Shown here: in pieces, positions 1-14,485 of the stretch
Layout: the number at the start of each line of letters is the position of its first letter
Numbering within the stretch: position 1 is the first letter of the stretch
Assembly (NCBI GenBank): GCA_935421135.1
Contig: OW285195.1
Location: 806,001 to 870,000, forward strand
Direction of reading: 5' to 3'
Source: Bugulina stolonifera
Lineage: Eukaryota > Bryozoa > Gymnolaemata > Cheilostomatida > Bugulidae
DNA: 64,000 nucleotides
Made by a program: the position numbers and the translations under genes
Notes under the pieces: generated by a model
Database searches by the model: none
What the model saw: only the letters and a program-made list of their open reading frames with translations
Told to the model about the DNA's origin: nothing

Positions 1-2887
1 CGATGCATATAATACATTTTATGCATAGAATGCATAGAATACATTGATCACATAGAATGCATTCTATGCACTCTATGCATTCCATGTAATCTATGCGTTC
101 TATGCATAGAATACATAGATTGCATTATATGCATTCTATGCATAGAATACATAGAAGACATAGAATGCATTCCGTGCAATCTATGCACTCTATGCATAGA
201 ATACATAGATTGCACTCTATGCACTCTATGCATTTCATGTAATCTATGCATTCTATGTATTCTATGCATACGATGCATAGAATACATTTTATGCATAGAA
301 TACATTGAATATATAGAAGACATAGAAGACATAGAATGCATAGAATGCATTCCATATAACCTATGCACTCTATGCATAGAATACATAGATTGCATTCTAT
401 GCATTCTATGCATAGAATACATAGATTGCATTCTATGCATTTGATGCATTCTATGCATGAAATACATAGAAGACATAGAATGCATTCTGTGCAATCTATG
501 CACTCTATGCATAGAATACATAGATTGCATTCTATGCATTCTATGCATCGAATACATATAATACATAGATTGCATTCTATGCATAGAATATCTTGATCAC
601 ATAGAATGCATTCTATGCACTGTATGCATTCCATGTAATCTATGCGTTCTATGCATAGAATACATAGAATGCATTCCGTGCAATCTATGCACTCTATGCA
701 TAGAATACATAGCTTGCACTCTATGCACTCTATGCGTTCCATGTAATCTATGCATTCTATGTATTCTATGCATTCGATGCATATAATACATTTTATGCAT
801 AGAATGCATAGAATACATTGATCACATAGAATGCATTCTATGCACTCTATGCATTCCATGTAATCTATGCGTTCTATGCATAGAATAAATAGATTGCATT
901 GTATGCATTCTATGCATAGAATACATAGAAGACATAGAATGCATAGAATGCATTCTGTGCAATCTATGCACTCTATGCATAGAATACATAGATTGCACTC
1001 TATGCACTCTATGCATTCCATGTAATCTATACATTCTATGTATTCTATGCATTCGATGCATAGAATACATTTTGTGCATAGAATGCATAGAATACATTTA
1101 TCACATAGAATGCATTCTATGCACTCTATGCATTCTATGTAATCTATGCATTCTATGCATAGAATACATAGATTGCATTCTATGCATTCTATGCATAGAA
1201 TACTTTAATACATAGAAGACATTGAAGACATAGAATGCATAGAATGCATTCCATGTAACCTATGCACTCTATGCATAGAATGCATAGATTGCATTCGATG
1301 CATTCGATGCATAGAATACATCGAATACAATGAATACATAGAAGGCATTGTATGTAATCAATGTATTTTATGCATTTATGCATAGAATACATTGATCACA
1401 TAGAATGCATTCTATGCACTCTATGCATTCCATGTAATCTATGCATTCTATGTATTCTATGCATTCGATGCATATAATACATTTTATGCAAAGAATGCAT
1501 AGAATACATTGATTACATAGAATGCATTCTATGCACTCTATGCATTTCATGTAATCTATGCGTTCTATGCATAGAATACACAGATTACATTCTGTGCATT
1601 CTATGCATAGAATACATAGAAGACATCGAAGACATAGAAGACATAGAATGCATTCAGTGCAATCTATGCACTCTATGCATAGAAAACATAGATTGCATTA
1701 TATGCATTCTATGCATAGAATACATAGAAGACATAGAATGCATTCCGTGCAATCTATGCACTCTATGCATAGAATACATAGATTGCACTCTATGCACTCT
1801 ATGCATTCCATGTAATCTATGCATTCTATGTATTCTATGCATTCTATGTATTCTATGCATACGATGCATAGAATGCATTTTATGCATAGAATGCGTAGAA
1901 TACATTGATCACATAGAATGCATTCTATGCACTCTATGCATTTCATGTAATCTATGCGTTCTATGCATAGAATACATAGATTGCATTCTATGCATTCTAT
2001 GCATAGGATACATAAAGGACATAGAATGCATAAAATGCATTCCGTGCAATCTATGCATAGAATACATAGATTGCATTCTATGCACTCTATGCATAGAATA
2101 CATAGATTGCATTCTATGCATTCTATGCATCGAATACATATAATACATAGATTGCATTCTATGCATAGAATATTTTGATCACATAGAATGCTTTCTATGC
2201 ACTTTATGCATTCCATGTAATCTATGCGTTCTATGCATAGAATACATAGATTGCATTATATGCATTCTATGCATAGAATACATAGAAGACATAGAATGCA
2301 TTCTATGCATTCTATGCATAGAATACATAGATTGCATTCCATGCATTTGACGCATTCTATGCATGAAATACATAGAAGACATAGAATGCATTCTGTGCAA
2401 TCTATGCACTCTATGCATAGAATACATAGATTGCATTCTATGCATTCTATGCATCGAATACATATAATACATAGATTGCATTCTATGCATAGAATATCTT
2501 GATCACATAGAATGCATTCTATGCACTTTATCCGTTCCATGTAATCTATGCGTTATATGCATAGAATACATAGATTGCATTCTATGCATTCGACGCATTC
2601 TATGCATGAAATACATAGAATACATAGAAGGCATCGTATGTAATCAATGTCTTTTATGCATTCTATGCATTGAATACATTGATCACATAGAATGCATTCT
2701 ATGCACTCTATGCATTCCATGTAATCTATGCATTCTATGTATTCTATGCATACGATGCATAGAATACATTTTATGCATAGAATGCGTAGAATACATTGAT
2801 CACATAGAATGCATTCTATGCACTCTATGCATTTCATGTAATCTATGCGTTCTATGCATAGAATACATAGATTGCATTCTATGCATT
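1..2887 (+). repeat. Large duplication, copy 1 (partner at 8,411-11,297)
   Basis: This segment reappears almost unchanged 8,410 bp downstream. The match runs from the first base of the window, so the true left edge lies outside. I noticed only a few differences, for example ACTCTATGCACTC here near 1,000 against ACTCTGTGCACTC near 9,411, and TTTATCCGTTCC near 2,530 against TTTATGCGTTCC near 10,937. Agreement stops at 2,887, where this copy reads TTTGATGC and the partner reads TTCTATGC. The offset is not a multiple of 9, so the duplication was not simple in-register slippage. Confidence 0.88.
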
Positions 2888-5800
2888 TGATGCATTCTAT
2901 GCATGAAATACATAGAAGACATAGAATGCATTCTGTGCAATCTATGCACTCTATGCATAGAATACATAGATTGCATTCTATGCATTCTATGCATCGAATA
3001 CATATAATACATAGATTGCATTCTATGCATAGAATATCTTGATCACATAGAATGCATTCTATGCACTGTATGCATTCCATGTAATCTATGCGTTCTATGC
3101 ATAGAATACATAGAATGCATTCCGTGCAATCTATGCACTCTATGCATAGAATACATAGCTTGCACTCTATGCACTCTATGCGTTCCATGTAATCTATGCA
3201 TTCTATGTATTCTATGCATTCGATGCATATAATACATTTTATGCATAGAATGCATAGAATACATTGATCACATAGAATGCATTCTATGCACTCTATGCAT
3301 TCCATGTAATCTATGCGTTCTATGCATAGAATAAATAGATTGCATTGTATGCATTCTATGCATAGAATACATAGAAGACATAGAATGCATAGAATGCATT
3401 CTGTGCAATCTATGCACTCTATGCATAGAATACATAGATTGCACTCTATGCACTCTATGCATTCCATGTAATCTATGCATTCTATGTATTCTATGCATTC
3501 TATGTATTCTATGCATACGATGCATAGAATGCATTTTATGCATAGAATGCGTAGAATACATTGATCACATAGAATGCATTCTATGCACTCTATGCATTTC
3601 ATGTAATCTATGCGTTCTATGCATAGAATACATAGATTGCATTCTATGCATTCTATGCATAGGATACATAAAGGACATAGAATGCATAAAATGCATTCCG
3701 TGCAATCTATGCATAGAATACATAGATTGCATTCTATGCACTCTATGCATAGAATACATAGATTGCATTCTATGCATTCTATGCATCGAATACATATAAT
3801 ACATAGATTGCATTCTATGCATAGAATATTTTGATCACATAGAATGCTTTCTATGCACTTTATGCATTCCATGTAATCTATGCGTTCTATGCATAGAATA
3901 CATAGATTGCATTATATGCATTCTATGCATAGAATACATAGAAGACATAGAATGCATTCTATGCATTCTATGCATAGAATACATAGATTGCATTCCATGC
4001 ATTTGACGCATTCTATGCATGAAATACATAGAAGACATAGAATGCATTCTGTGCAATCTATGCACTCTATGCATAGAATACATAGATTGCATTCTATGCA
4101 TTCTATGCATCGAATACATATAATACATAGATTGCATTCTATGCATAGAATATCTTGATCACATAGAATGCATTCTATGCACTTTATCCGTTCCATGTAA
4201 TCTATGCGTTATATGCATAGAATACATAGATTGCATTCTATGCATTCGACGCATTCTATGCATGAAATACATAGAATACATAGAAGGCATCGTATGTAAT
4301 CAATGTCTTTTATGCATTCTATGCATTGAATACATTGATCACATAGAATGCATTCTATGCACTCTATGCATTCCATGTAATCTATGCATTCTATGTATTC
4401 TATGCATACGATGCATAGAATACATTTTATGCATAGAATGCGTAGAATACATTGATCACATAGAATGCATTCTATGCACTCTATGCATTTCATGTAATCT
4501 ATGCGTTCTATGCATAGAATACATAGATTGCATTCTATGCATTTGATGCATTCTATGCATGAAATACATAGAAGACATAGAATGCATTCTGTGCAATCTA
4601 TGCACTCTATGCATAGAATACATAGATTGCATTCTATGCATTCTATGCATCGAATACATATAATACATAGATTGCATTCTATGCATAGAATATCTTGATC
4701 ACATAGAATGCATTCTATGCACTGTATGCATTCCATGTAATCTATGCGTTCTATGCATAGAATACATAGAATGCATTCCGTGCAATCTATGCACTCTATG
4801 CATAGAATACATAGCTTGCACTCTATGCACTCTATGCGTTCCATGTAATCTATGCATTCTATGTATTCTATGCATTCGATGCATATAATACATTTTATGC
4901 ATAGAATGCATAGAATACATTGATCACATAGAATGCATTCTATGCACTCTATGCATTCCATGTAATCTATGCGTTCTATGCATAGAATAAATAGATTGCA
5001 TTGTATGCATTCTATGCATAGAATACATAGAAGACATAGAATGCATAGAATGCATTCTGTGCAATCTATGCACTCTATGCATAGAATACATAGATTGCAC
5101 TCTATGCACTCTATGCATTCCATGTAATCTATGCATTCTATGTATTCTATGCATTCTATGTATTCTATGCATACGATGCATAGAATGCATTTTATGCATA
5201 GAATGCGTAGAATACATTGATCACATAGAATGCATTCTATGCACTCTATGCATTTCATGTAATCTATGCGTTCTATGCATAGAATACATAGATTGCATTC
5301 TATGCATTCTATGCATAGGATACATAAAGGACATAGAATGCATAAAATGCATTCCGTGCAATCTATGCATAGAATACATAGATTGCATTCTATGCACTCT
5401 ATGCATAGAATACATAGATTGCATTCTATGCATTCTATGCATCGAATACATATAATACATAGATTGCATTCTATGCATAGAATATTTTGATCACATAGAA
5501 TGCTTTCTATGCACTTTATGCATTCCATGTAATCTATGCGTTCTATGCATAGAATACATAGATTGCATTATATGCATTCTATGCATAGAATACATAGAAG
5601 ACATAGAATGCATTCTATGCATTCTATGCATAGAATACATAGATTGCATTCCATGCATTTGACGCATTCTATGCATGAAATACATAGAAGACATAGAATG
5701 CATTCTGTGCAATCTATGCACTCTATGCATAGAATACATAGATTGCATTCTATGCATTCTATGCATCGAATACATATAATACATAGATTGCATTCTATGC

Positions 5801-6400
5801 ATAGAATATCTTGATCACATAGAATGCATTCTATGCACTTTATGCGTTCCATGTAATCTATGCGTTATATGCATAGAATACATAGATTGCATTCTATGCA
5901 TTCGACGCATTCTATGCATGAAATACATAGAATACATAGAAGGCATCGTATGTAATCAATGTCTTTTATGCATTCTATGCATTGAATACATTGATCACAT
6001 AGAATGCATTCTATGCACTCTATGCATTCCATGTAATCTATGCATTCTATGTATTCTATGCATACGATGCATAGAATACATTTTATGCATAGAATGCGTA
6101 GAATACATTGATCACATAGAATGCATTCTATGCACTCTATGCATTTCATGTAATCTATGCGTTCTATGCATAGAATACATAGATTGCATTCTATGCATTT
6201 GATGCATTCTATGCATGAAATACATAGAAGACATAGAATGCATTCTGTGCAATCTATGCACTCTATGCATAGAATACATAGATTGCATTCTATGCATTCT
6301 ATGCATCGAATACATATAATACATAGATTGCATTCTATGCATAGAATATCTTGATCACATAGAATGCATTCTATGCACTCTATGCATTCCATGTAATCTA
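1741..6400 (+). repeat. Higher-order repeat of 1,656 bp, about 2.8 tandem copies
   Basis: Three consecutive blocks begin near 1,741, 3,397 and 5,053, each matching the next at an offset of exactly 1,656 bp (184 units of 9 bp). The match ends in the third block between about 6,380 and 6,408. Shared markers include CATAGGATACATAAAGGAC (2,010, 3,658, 5,314) and TATTTTGATCAC (2,171, 3,827, 5,483). The variant CTTTATCCGTTCC occurs in the first two copies (about 2,527 and 4,183), while the third has CTTTATGCGTTCC. The copies are so alike that recent unequal exchange or amplification is the natural explanation. Copy number in the genome could differ from the assembly. Confidence 0.9.
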
Positions 6401-8410
6401 TGCATTCTATGTATTCTATGCATTCGATGCATATAATACATTTTATGCAAAGAATGCATAGAATACATTGATTACATAAAATGCATTCTGTGCAATCTAT
6501 GCACTCTATGCATAGAATACATAGATTGCACTCTATGCACTCTATGCATTCCATGTAATCTATACATTCTATGTATTCTATGCATTCGATGCATAGAATA
6601 CATTTTGTGCATAGAATGCATAGAATACATTTATCACATAGAATGCATTCTATGCACTCTATGCATTCCATGTAATCTATGCGTTCTATGCATAGAATAA
6701 ATAGATTGCATTGTGTGCATTCTATGCATAGAATACATAGAAGACATAGAATGCATAGAATGCATTCTGTGCAATCTATGCACTCTATGCATAGAATACA
6801 TAGATTGCACTCTATGCACTCTATGCATTCCATGTAATCTATACATTCTATGTATTCTATGCATTCGATGCATAGAATACATTTTGTGCATAGAATGCAT
6901 AGAATACATTTATCACATAGAATGCATTCTATGCACTCTATGCATTCTATGTAATCTATGCATTCTATGCATAGAATACATAGATTGCATTCTATGCATT
7001 CTATGCATAGAATACTTTAATACATAGAAGACATTGAAGACATAGAATGCATAGAATGCATTCCATGTAACCTATGCACTCTATGCATAGAATGCATAGA
7101 TTGCATTCGATGCATTCGATGCATAGAATACATCGAATACAATGAATACATAGAAGGCATTGTATGTAATCAATGTATTCTATGCATTTATGCATAAAAT
7201 ACATTGATCACATAGAATGCATTCTATGCACTCTATGCATTCCATGTAATCTATGCATTCTATGTATTCTATGCATTCGATGCATAGAATACATTTTATG
7301 CAAAGAATGCATAGAATACATTGATTACATAGAATGCATTCTGTGCAATCTATGCACTCTATGCATAGAATACATAGATTGCACTCTATGCACTCTATGC
7401 ATTCCATGTAATCTATACATTCTATGTATTCTATGCATTCGATGCATAGAATACATTTTGTGCATAGAATGCATAGAATACATTTATCACATAGAATGCA
7501 TTCTATGCACTCTATGCATTCTATGTAATCTATGCATTCTATGCATAGAATGCATAGATTGCATTCTATGCATTCTATGCATAGAATACTTTAATATATA
7601 GAAGACATTGAAGACATAGAATGCATTCCGTGCAATCTATGCACTCTATGCATAGAATACATAGCTTGCACTCTATGCACTCTATGCGTTCCATGTAATC
7701 TATGCATTTTATGTATTCTATGCATTCGATGCATATAATACATTTTATGCATAGAATGCATAGAATACATTGATCACATAGAATGCATTCTATGCACTCT
7801 ATGCATTCCATGTAATCTATGCATTCTATGTATTCTATGCATTCGATGCATATAATACATTTTATGCATAGAATGCATAGAATACATTGATCACATAGAA
7901 TGCATTCTATGCACTCTATGCATTCCATGTAATCTATGTGTTCTATGCATAGAATAAATAGATTGCATTGTATGCATTCTATGCATAGAATACATAGAAG
8001 ACATAGAATGCATAGAATGCATTCTGTGCAATCTATGCACTCTATGCATAGAATACATAGATTGCACTCTATGCACTCTATGCATTCCATGTAATCTATA
8101 CATTCTATGTATTCTATGCATTCGATGCATAGAATACATTTTATGCATAGAATGCATAGAATACATTGATCACATAGAATGCATTCTATGCACTCTATGC
8201 ATTCCATGTAATCTATGCGTTCTATGCATAGAATACATAGATTGCATTCTGTGCATTCTATGCATAGAATACATAGAAGACATCGAAGACATAGAAAACA
8301 TAGAATGCATTCTGTGCAATCTATGCACTCTATGCATAGAATACATAGCTTGCACTCTATGCACTCTATGCGTTCCATGTAATCTATGCATTCTATGCAT
8401 TCTATGCATT
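6400..8410 (+). repeat. Satellite between the two large duplications, mixed block order
   Basis: This stretch uses the same 9-bp units but is outside the 1,656-bp array. Part of it (about 6,634-7,204) matches 822-1,392 at an offset of 5,812 bp, and 7,891-8,166 matches the same source again. Within it, the block starting TGCATTCTGTGCAATC at 6,482 repeats at 6,761, an offset of 279 bp (31 units). The marker ACTTTAATA, an unusual departure from the monomer, occurs near 7,013 and 7,588. No gene is visible. Confidence 0.8.
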
Positions 8411-11297
8411 CGATGCATATAATACATTTTATGCATAGAATGCATAGAATACATTGATCACATAGAATGCATTCTATGCACTCTATGCATTCCATGTAAT
8501 CTATGCGTTCTATGCATAGAATACATAGATTGCATTATATGCATTCTATGCATAGAATACATAGAAGACATAGAATGCATTCCGTGCAATCTATGCACTC
8601 TATGCATAGAATACATAGATTGCACTCTATGCACTCTATGCATTTCATGTAATCTATGCATTCTATGTATTCTATGCATACGATGCATAGAATACATTTT
8701 ATGCATAGAATACATTGAATATATAGAAGACATAGAAGACATAGAATGCATAGAATGCATTCCATATAACCTATGCACTCTATGCATAGAATACATAGAT
8801 TGCATTCTATGCATTCTATGCATAGAATACATAGATTGCATTCTATGCATTTGATGCATTCTATGCATGAAATACATAGAAGACATAGAATGCATTCTGT
8901 GCAATCTATGCACTCTATGCATAGAATACATAGATTGCATTCTATGCATTCTATGCATCGAATACATATAATACATAGATTGCATTCTATGCATAGAATA
9001 TCTTGATCACATAGAATGCATTCTATGCACTGTATGCATTCCATGTAATCTATGCGTTCTATGCATAGAATACATAGAATGCATTCCGTGCAATCTATGC
9101 ACTCTATGCATAGAATACATAGCTTGCACTCTATGCACTCTATGCGTTCCATGTAATCTATGCATTCTATGTATTCTATGCATTCGATGCATATAATACA
9201 TTTTATGCATAGAATGCATAGAATACATTGATCACATAGAATGCATTCTATGCACTCTATGCATTCCATGTAATCTATGCGTTCTATGCATAGAATAAAT
9301 AGATTGCATTGTATGCATTCTATGCATAGAATACATAGAAGACATAGAATGCATAGAATGCATTCTGTGCAATCTATGCACTCTATGCATAGAATACATA
9401 GATTGCACTCTGTGCACTCTATGCATTCCATGTAATCTATACATTCTATGTATTCTATGCATTCGATGCATAGAATACATTTTGTGCATAGAATGCATAG
9501 AATACATTTATCACATAGAATGCATTCTATGCACTCTATGCATTCTATGTAATCTATGCATTCTATGCATAGAATACATAGATTGCATTCTATGCATTCT
9601 ATGCATAGAATACTTTAATACATAGAAGACATTGAAGACATAGAATGCATAGAATGCATTCCATGTAACCTATGCACTCTATGCATAGAATGCATAGATT
9701 GCATTCGATGCATTCGATGCATAGAATACATCGAATACAATGAATACATAGAAGGCATTGTATGTAATCAATGTATTTTATGCATTTATGCATAGAATAC
9801 ATTGATCACATAGAATGCATTCTATGCACTCTATGCATTCCATGTAATCTATGCATTCTATGTATTCTATGCATTCGATGCATATAATACATTTTATGCA
9901 AAGAATGCATAGAATACATTGATTACATAGAATGCATTCTATGCACTCTATGCATTTCATGTAATCTATGCGTTCTATGCATAGAATACACAGATTACAT
10001 TCTGTGCATTCTATGCATAGAATACATAGAAGACATCGAAGACATAGAAGACATAGAATGCATTCAGTGCAATCTATGCACTCTATGCATAGAAAACATA
10101 GATTGCATTATATGCATTCTATGCATAGAATACATAGAAGACATAGAATGCATTCCGTGCAATCTATGCACTCTATGCATAGAATACATAGATTGCACTC
10201 TATGCACTCTATGCATTCCATGTAATCTATGCATTCTATGTATTCTATGCATTCTATGTATTCTATGCATACGATGCATAGAATGCATTTTATGCATAGA
10301 ATGCGTAGAATACATTGATCACATAGAATGCATTCTATGCACTCTATGCATTTCATGTAATCTATGCGTTCTATGCATAGAATACATAGATTGCATTCTA
10401 TGCATTCTATGCATAGGATACATAAAGGACATAGAATGCATAAAATGCATTCCGTGCAATCTATGCATAGAATACATAGATTGCATTCTATGCACTCTAT
10501 GCATAGAATACATAGATTGCATTCTATGCATTCTATGCATCGAATACATATAATACATAGATTGCATTCTATGCATAGAATATTTTGATCACATAGAATG
10601 CTTTCTATGCACTTTATGCATTCCATGTAATCTATGCGTTCTATGCATAGAATACATAGATTGCATTATATGCATTCTATGCATAGAATACATAGAAGAC
10701 ATAGAATGCATTCTATGCATTCTATGCATAGAATACATAGATTGCATTCCATGCATTTGACGCATTCTATGCATGAAATACATAGAAGACATAGAATGCA
10801 TTCTGTGCAATCTATGCACTCTATGCATAGAATACATAGATTGCATTCTATGCATTCTATGCATCGAATACATATAATACATAGATTGCATTCTATGCAT
10901 AGAATATCTTGATCACATAGAATGCATTCTATGCACTTTATGCGTTCCATGTAATCTATGCGTTATATGCATAGAATACATAGATTGCATTCTATGCATT
11001 CGACGCATTCTATGCATGAAATACATAGAATACATAGAAGGCATCGTATGTAATCAATGTCTTTTATGCATTCTATGCATTGAATACATTGATCACATAG
11101 AATGCATTCTATGCACTCTATGCATTCCATGTAATCTATGCATTCTATGTATTCTATGCATACGATGCATAGAATACATTTTATGCATAGAATGCGTAGA
11201 ATACATTGATCACATAGAATGCATTCTATGCACTCTATGCATTTCATGTAATCTATGCGTTCTATGCATAGAATACATAGATTGCATTCTATGCATT
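8411..11297 (+). repeat. Large duplication, copy 2 (partner at 1-2,887)
   Basis: This is the downstream partner of the duplication at the window start, offset 8,410 bp. It carries the same order of landmarks: the TTTGATGC block near 8,850, ACTTTAATACATAG near 9,612, the rare ACACAGATTACATTC near 9,987 and CATAGGATACATAAAGGAC near 10,420. It therefore also contains the beginning of a 1,656-bp higher-order unit, but here that unit is not tandemly amplified. The 2.8-copy array at 1,741-6,400 was therefore either expanded after this duplication or collapsed here. Confidence 0.87.
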
Positions 11298-11869
11298 CTA
11301 TGCATAGGATACATAAAAGACATCGAAGACATAGAAGACATAGAATGCATTCTGTGCAATCTATGCACTCTATGCATAGAATACATAGATTGCGTTATAT
11401 GCATTCTATGCATAGAATACATAGAAGACATAGAATGCATTCCGTGCAATCTATGCACTCTATGCATAGGATACATAGATTGCACTCTATGCACCCTATG
11501 CATTCCATGTAATCTATACATTCTATGTATTCTATGCATTCGATGCATAGAATACATTTTGTGCATAGAATGCATAGAATACATTTATCACATAGAATGC
11601 ATTCTATGCACTCTATGCATTCTATGTAATCTATGCATTCTATGCATAGAATACATAGATTGCATTCTATGCATTCTATGCATAGAATACTTTAATATAT
11701 AGAAGACATTGAAGACATAGAATGCATAGAATGCATTCCATGTAACCTATGCACTCTATGCATAGAATACATAGATTGCATTCTATGCATTCGATGCATA
11801 GAATACATCGAATACATTGAATACATAGAAGGCATTGTATGTAATCAATGTATTTTATGCATTCTATGC

Positions 11870-14485
11870 ATAGAATACATTGATTACATAGAATGCATTC
11901 TATGCACTCTATGCATTTCATGTAATCTATGCGTTCTATGCATAGAATACACAGATTACATTATGTGCATTCTATGCATAGAATACATAGAAGACATCGA
12001 AGACATAGAAGACATAGAATGCATTCTGTGCAATCTATGCACTCTATGCATAGAATACATAGATTGCATTATATGCATTCTATGCATAGAATACATAGAA
12101 GACATAGAATGCATTCCGTGCAATCTATGCACTCTATGCATAGAATACATAGATTGCACTCTATGCACTCTATGCATTCCATGTAATCTATGCATTCTAT
12201 GTATTCTATGCATTCTATGTATTCTATGCATACGATGCATAGAATACATTTTATGCATAGAATGCGTAGAATACATTGATCACATAGAATGCATTCTATG
12301 CACTCTATGCATTTCATGTAATCTATGCGTTCTATGCATAGAATACATAGATTGCATTCTATGCATTCTATGCATAGGATACATAAAAGACATAGAATGC
12401 ATAAAATGCATTCCGTGCAATCTATGCATAGAATACATAGATTGCACTCTATGCAATCTATGCATTCCATGTAATCTATGCATTCTATGTATTCTATGCA
12501 TAGAATGCATAAAGTACATTGATCACATAGAATGCATTCTATGCACTCTATGCATTCGATGTAATCTATGCATTCTATGCATAAAATACATAGATTGCAT
12601 TCTATGCATTCTATGCATCGAATACATATAATACATAGATTGCATTCTATGCATTCGACGCATTCTATGCATGAAATACATAGAATACATAGAAGGCATT
12701 GTATCTAATCAATGTATTTTATGCATTCTATGCATAGAATACATTCATCACATAGAATGCATTCTATGCACTGAATGCATACAATGCATAGGATGCATAG
12801 AGTGCATTCTATGCGTTTTATGAGTTCTATGCATTCGATGTAGTCTATGCATTGCATAGAACACATAGATTGCATTCTATGCACCCTATGCATTCCATGT
12901 AATCTATGCATTCTAGGTATTCTATGCATTCTATGTATTCTATGCATTCGATGCATATAATACATTTTATGCATAGAATGCATAGAATACATTGATCACA
13001 TAGAATGCATTCTATGCACTCTATGCATTCCATGTAATCTATGCGTTCTATGCATAGAATACATAGATTGCATTATATGCATTCTATGCATAGAATACAT
13101 AGAAGACATAGAATGCATTCCATGCAATCTATGCACTCTATGCATAGAATACATAGATTGCACTCTATGCACTCTATGCATTCTATGTAATCTATGCATT
13201 CTATGTATTCTATGCATACGATGCATAGAATACATTTTATGCATAGAATACATTGAATATATTGAAGACATAGAAGACATAGAATACATAGATTGCATTA
13301 TATGCATTCTATGCATAGAATACATAGAAGACATAGAATGCATTCTATGCATTCTATGCATAGAATACATAGATTGCATTCTATGCATTTGATGCATTCT
13401 ATGCATCAAATACATAGAAGACATAGAATGCATTCTGTGCAATCTATGCACTCTATGCATAGAATACATAGATTGCATTCTATGCATTCTATGCATCGAA
13501 TACATATAATACATAGATTGCATTCTATGCATAGAATATCTTGATCACATAGAATGCATTCTATGCACTTTATGCATTCCATGTAATCTATGCGTTCTAT
13601 GCATAGAATACATAGATTGCATTCTATGCATTCGACGCATTCTATGCATGAAATACATAGAATACATAGAAGGCATTCTATCTAATCAATGTATTTTATG
13701 CATTCTATGCTAAGAATACATTCATCACATAGAATGCATTCTATGCACTGAATGCATAGAATGCATAGGATGCATAGAGTGCATTCTATGCGTTTTATGA
13801 GTTCTATGCATTCGATGTAGTCTATGCATTGCATAGAACACATAGATTGCATTCTATGCACTCTATGCATTCCATGTAATCTATGCATTCTATGTATTCT
13901 ATGCATTCGATGCATATAATACATTTTATGCAAAGAATGCATAGAATATATTGATCACATAGAATGCATTCTATGCACTCTATGCATTCCATGTAATCTA
14001 TGCGTTCTATGCATAGAATACATAGATTGCATTCTATGCATTCGATGCATAGAATACATCGAATGCATTGAATACATAGAAGGCATTGTATGTAATCAAT
14101 GTATTTTATGCATTCTATGCATAGAATACATTGATCACATAGAATGCATTCTATGCACTCTATGCATTCCATGTAATCTATGTATTCTATGTATTCTATG
14201 CATTCGATGCATATAATACATTTTATGCATAGAATGCATAGAATACATTGATTACATAGAATGCATTCTATGCACTCTATGCATTTCATGTAATCTATGC
14301 GTTCTATGCATAGAATACATAGATTGCATTCTGTGCATTCTATGCATAGAATACATTGAAGACATCGAAGACATGGAAAACATAGAATGCATTTTGTGCA
14401 ATCTATGCACTCTATGCATAGAATACATAGATTGCATTATATGCATTCTATGCATAGAATACATAGAAGACATAGAATGCATTCT
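11870..14485 (+). repeat. Duplicated satellite block, copy 1 (partner at 17,306-20,020)
   Basis: This block matches the satellite at 17,306-20,020. The offset is 5,436 bp in the first part and 5,535 bp after about 12,650. The 99-bp step is 11 units of 9 bp and reflects satellite present around 18,070-18,170 but missing near 12,640. It contains the first appearances in the window of the distinctive marker reading GAACTCATAAAACGCATAG on the minus strand (near 12,817 and 13,793). The copies diverge near 14,485, where this one has GCATTCTATGC and the other GCATTCCGTGC. Confidence 0.85.
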
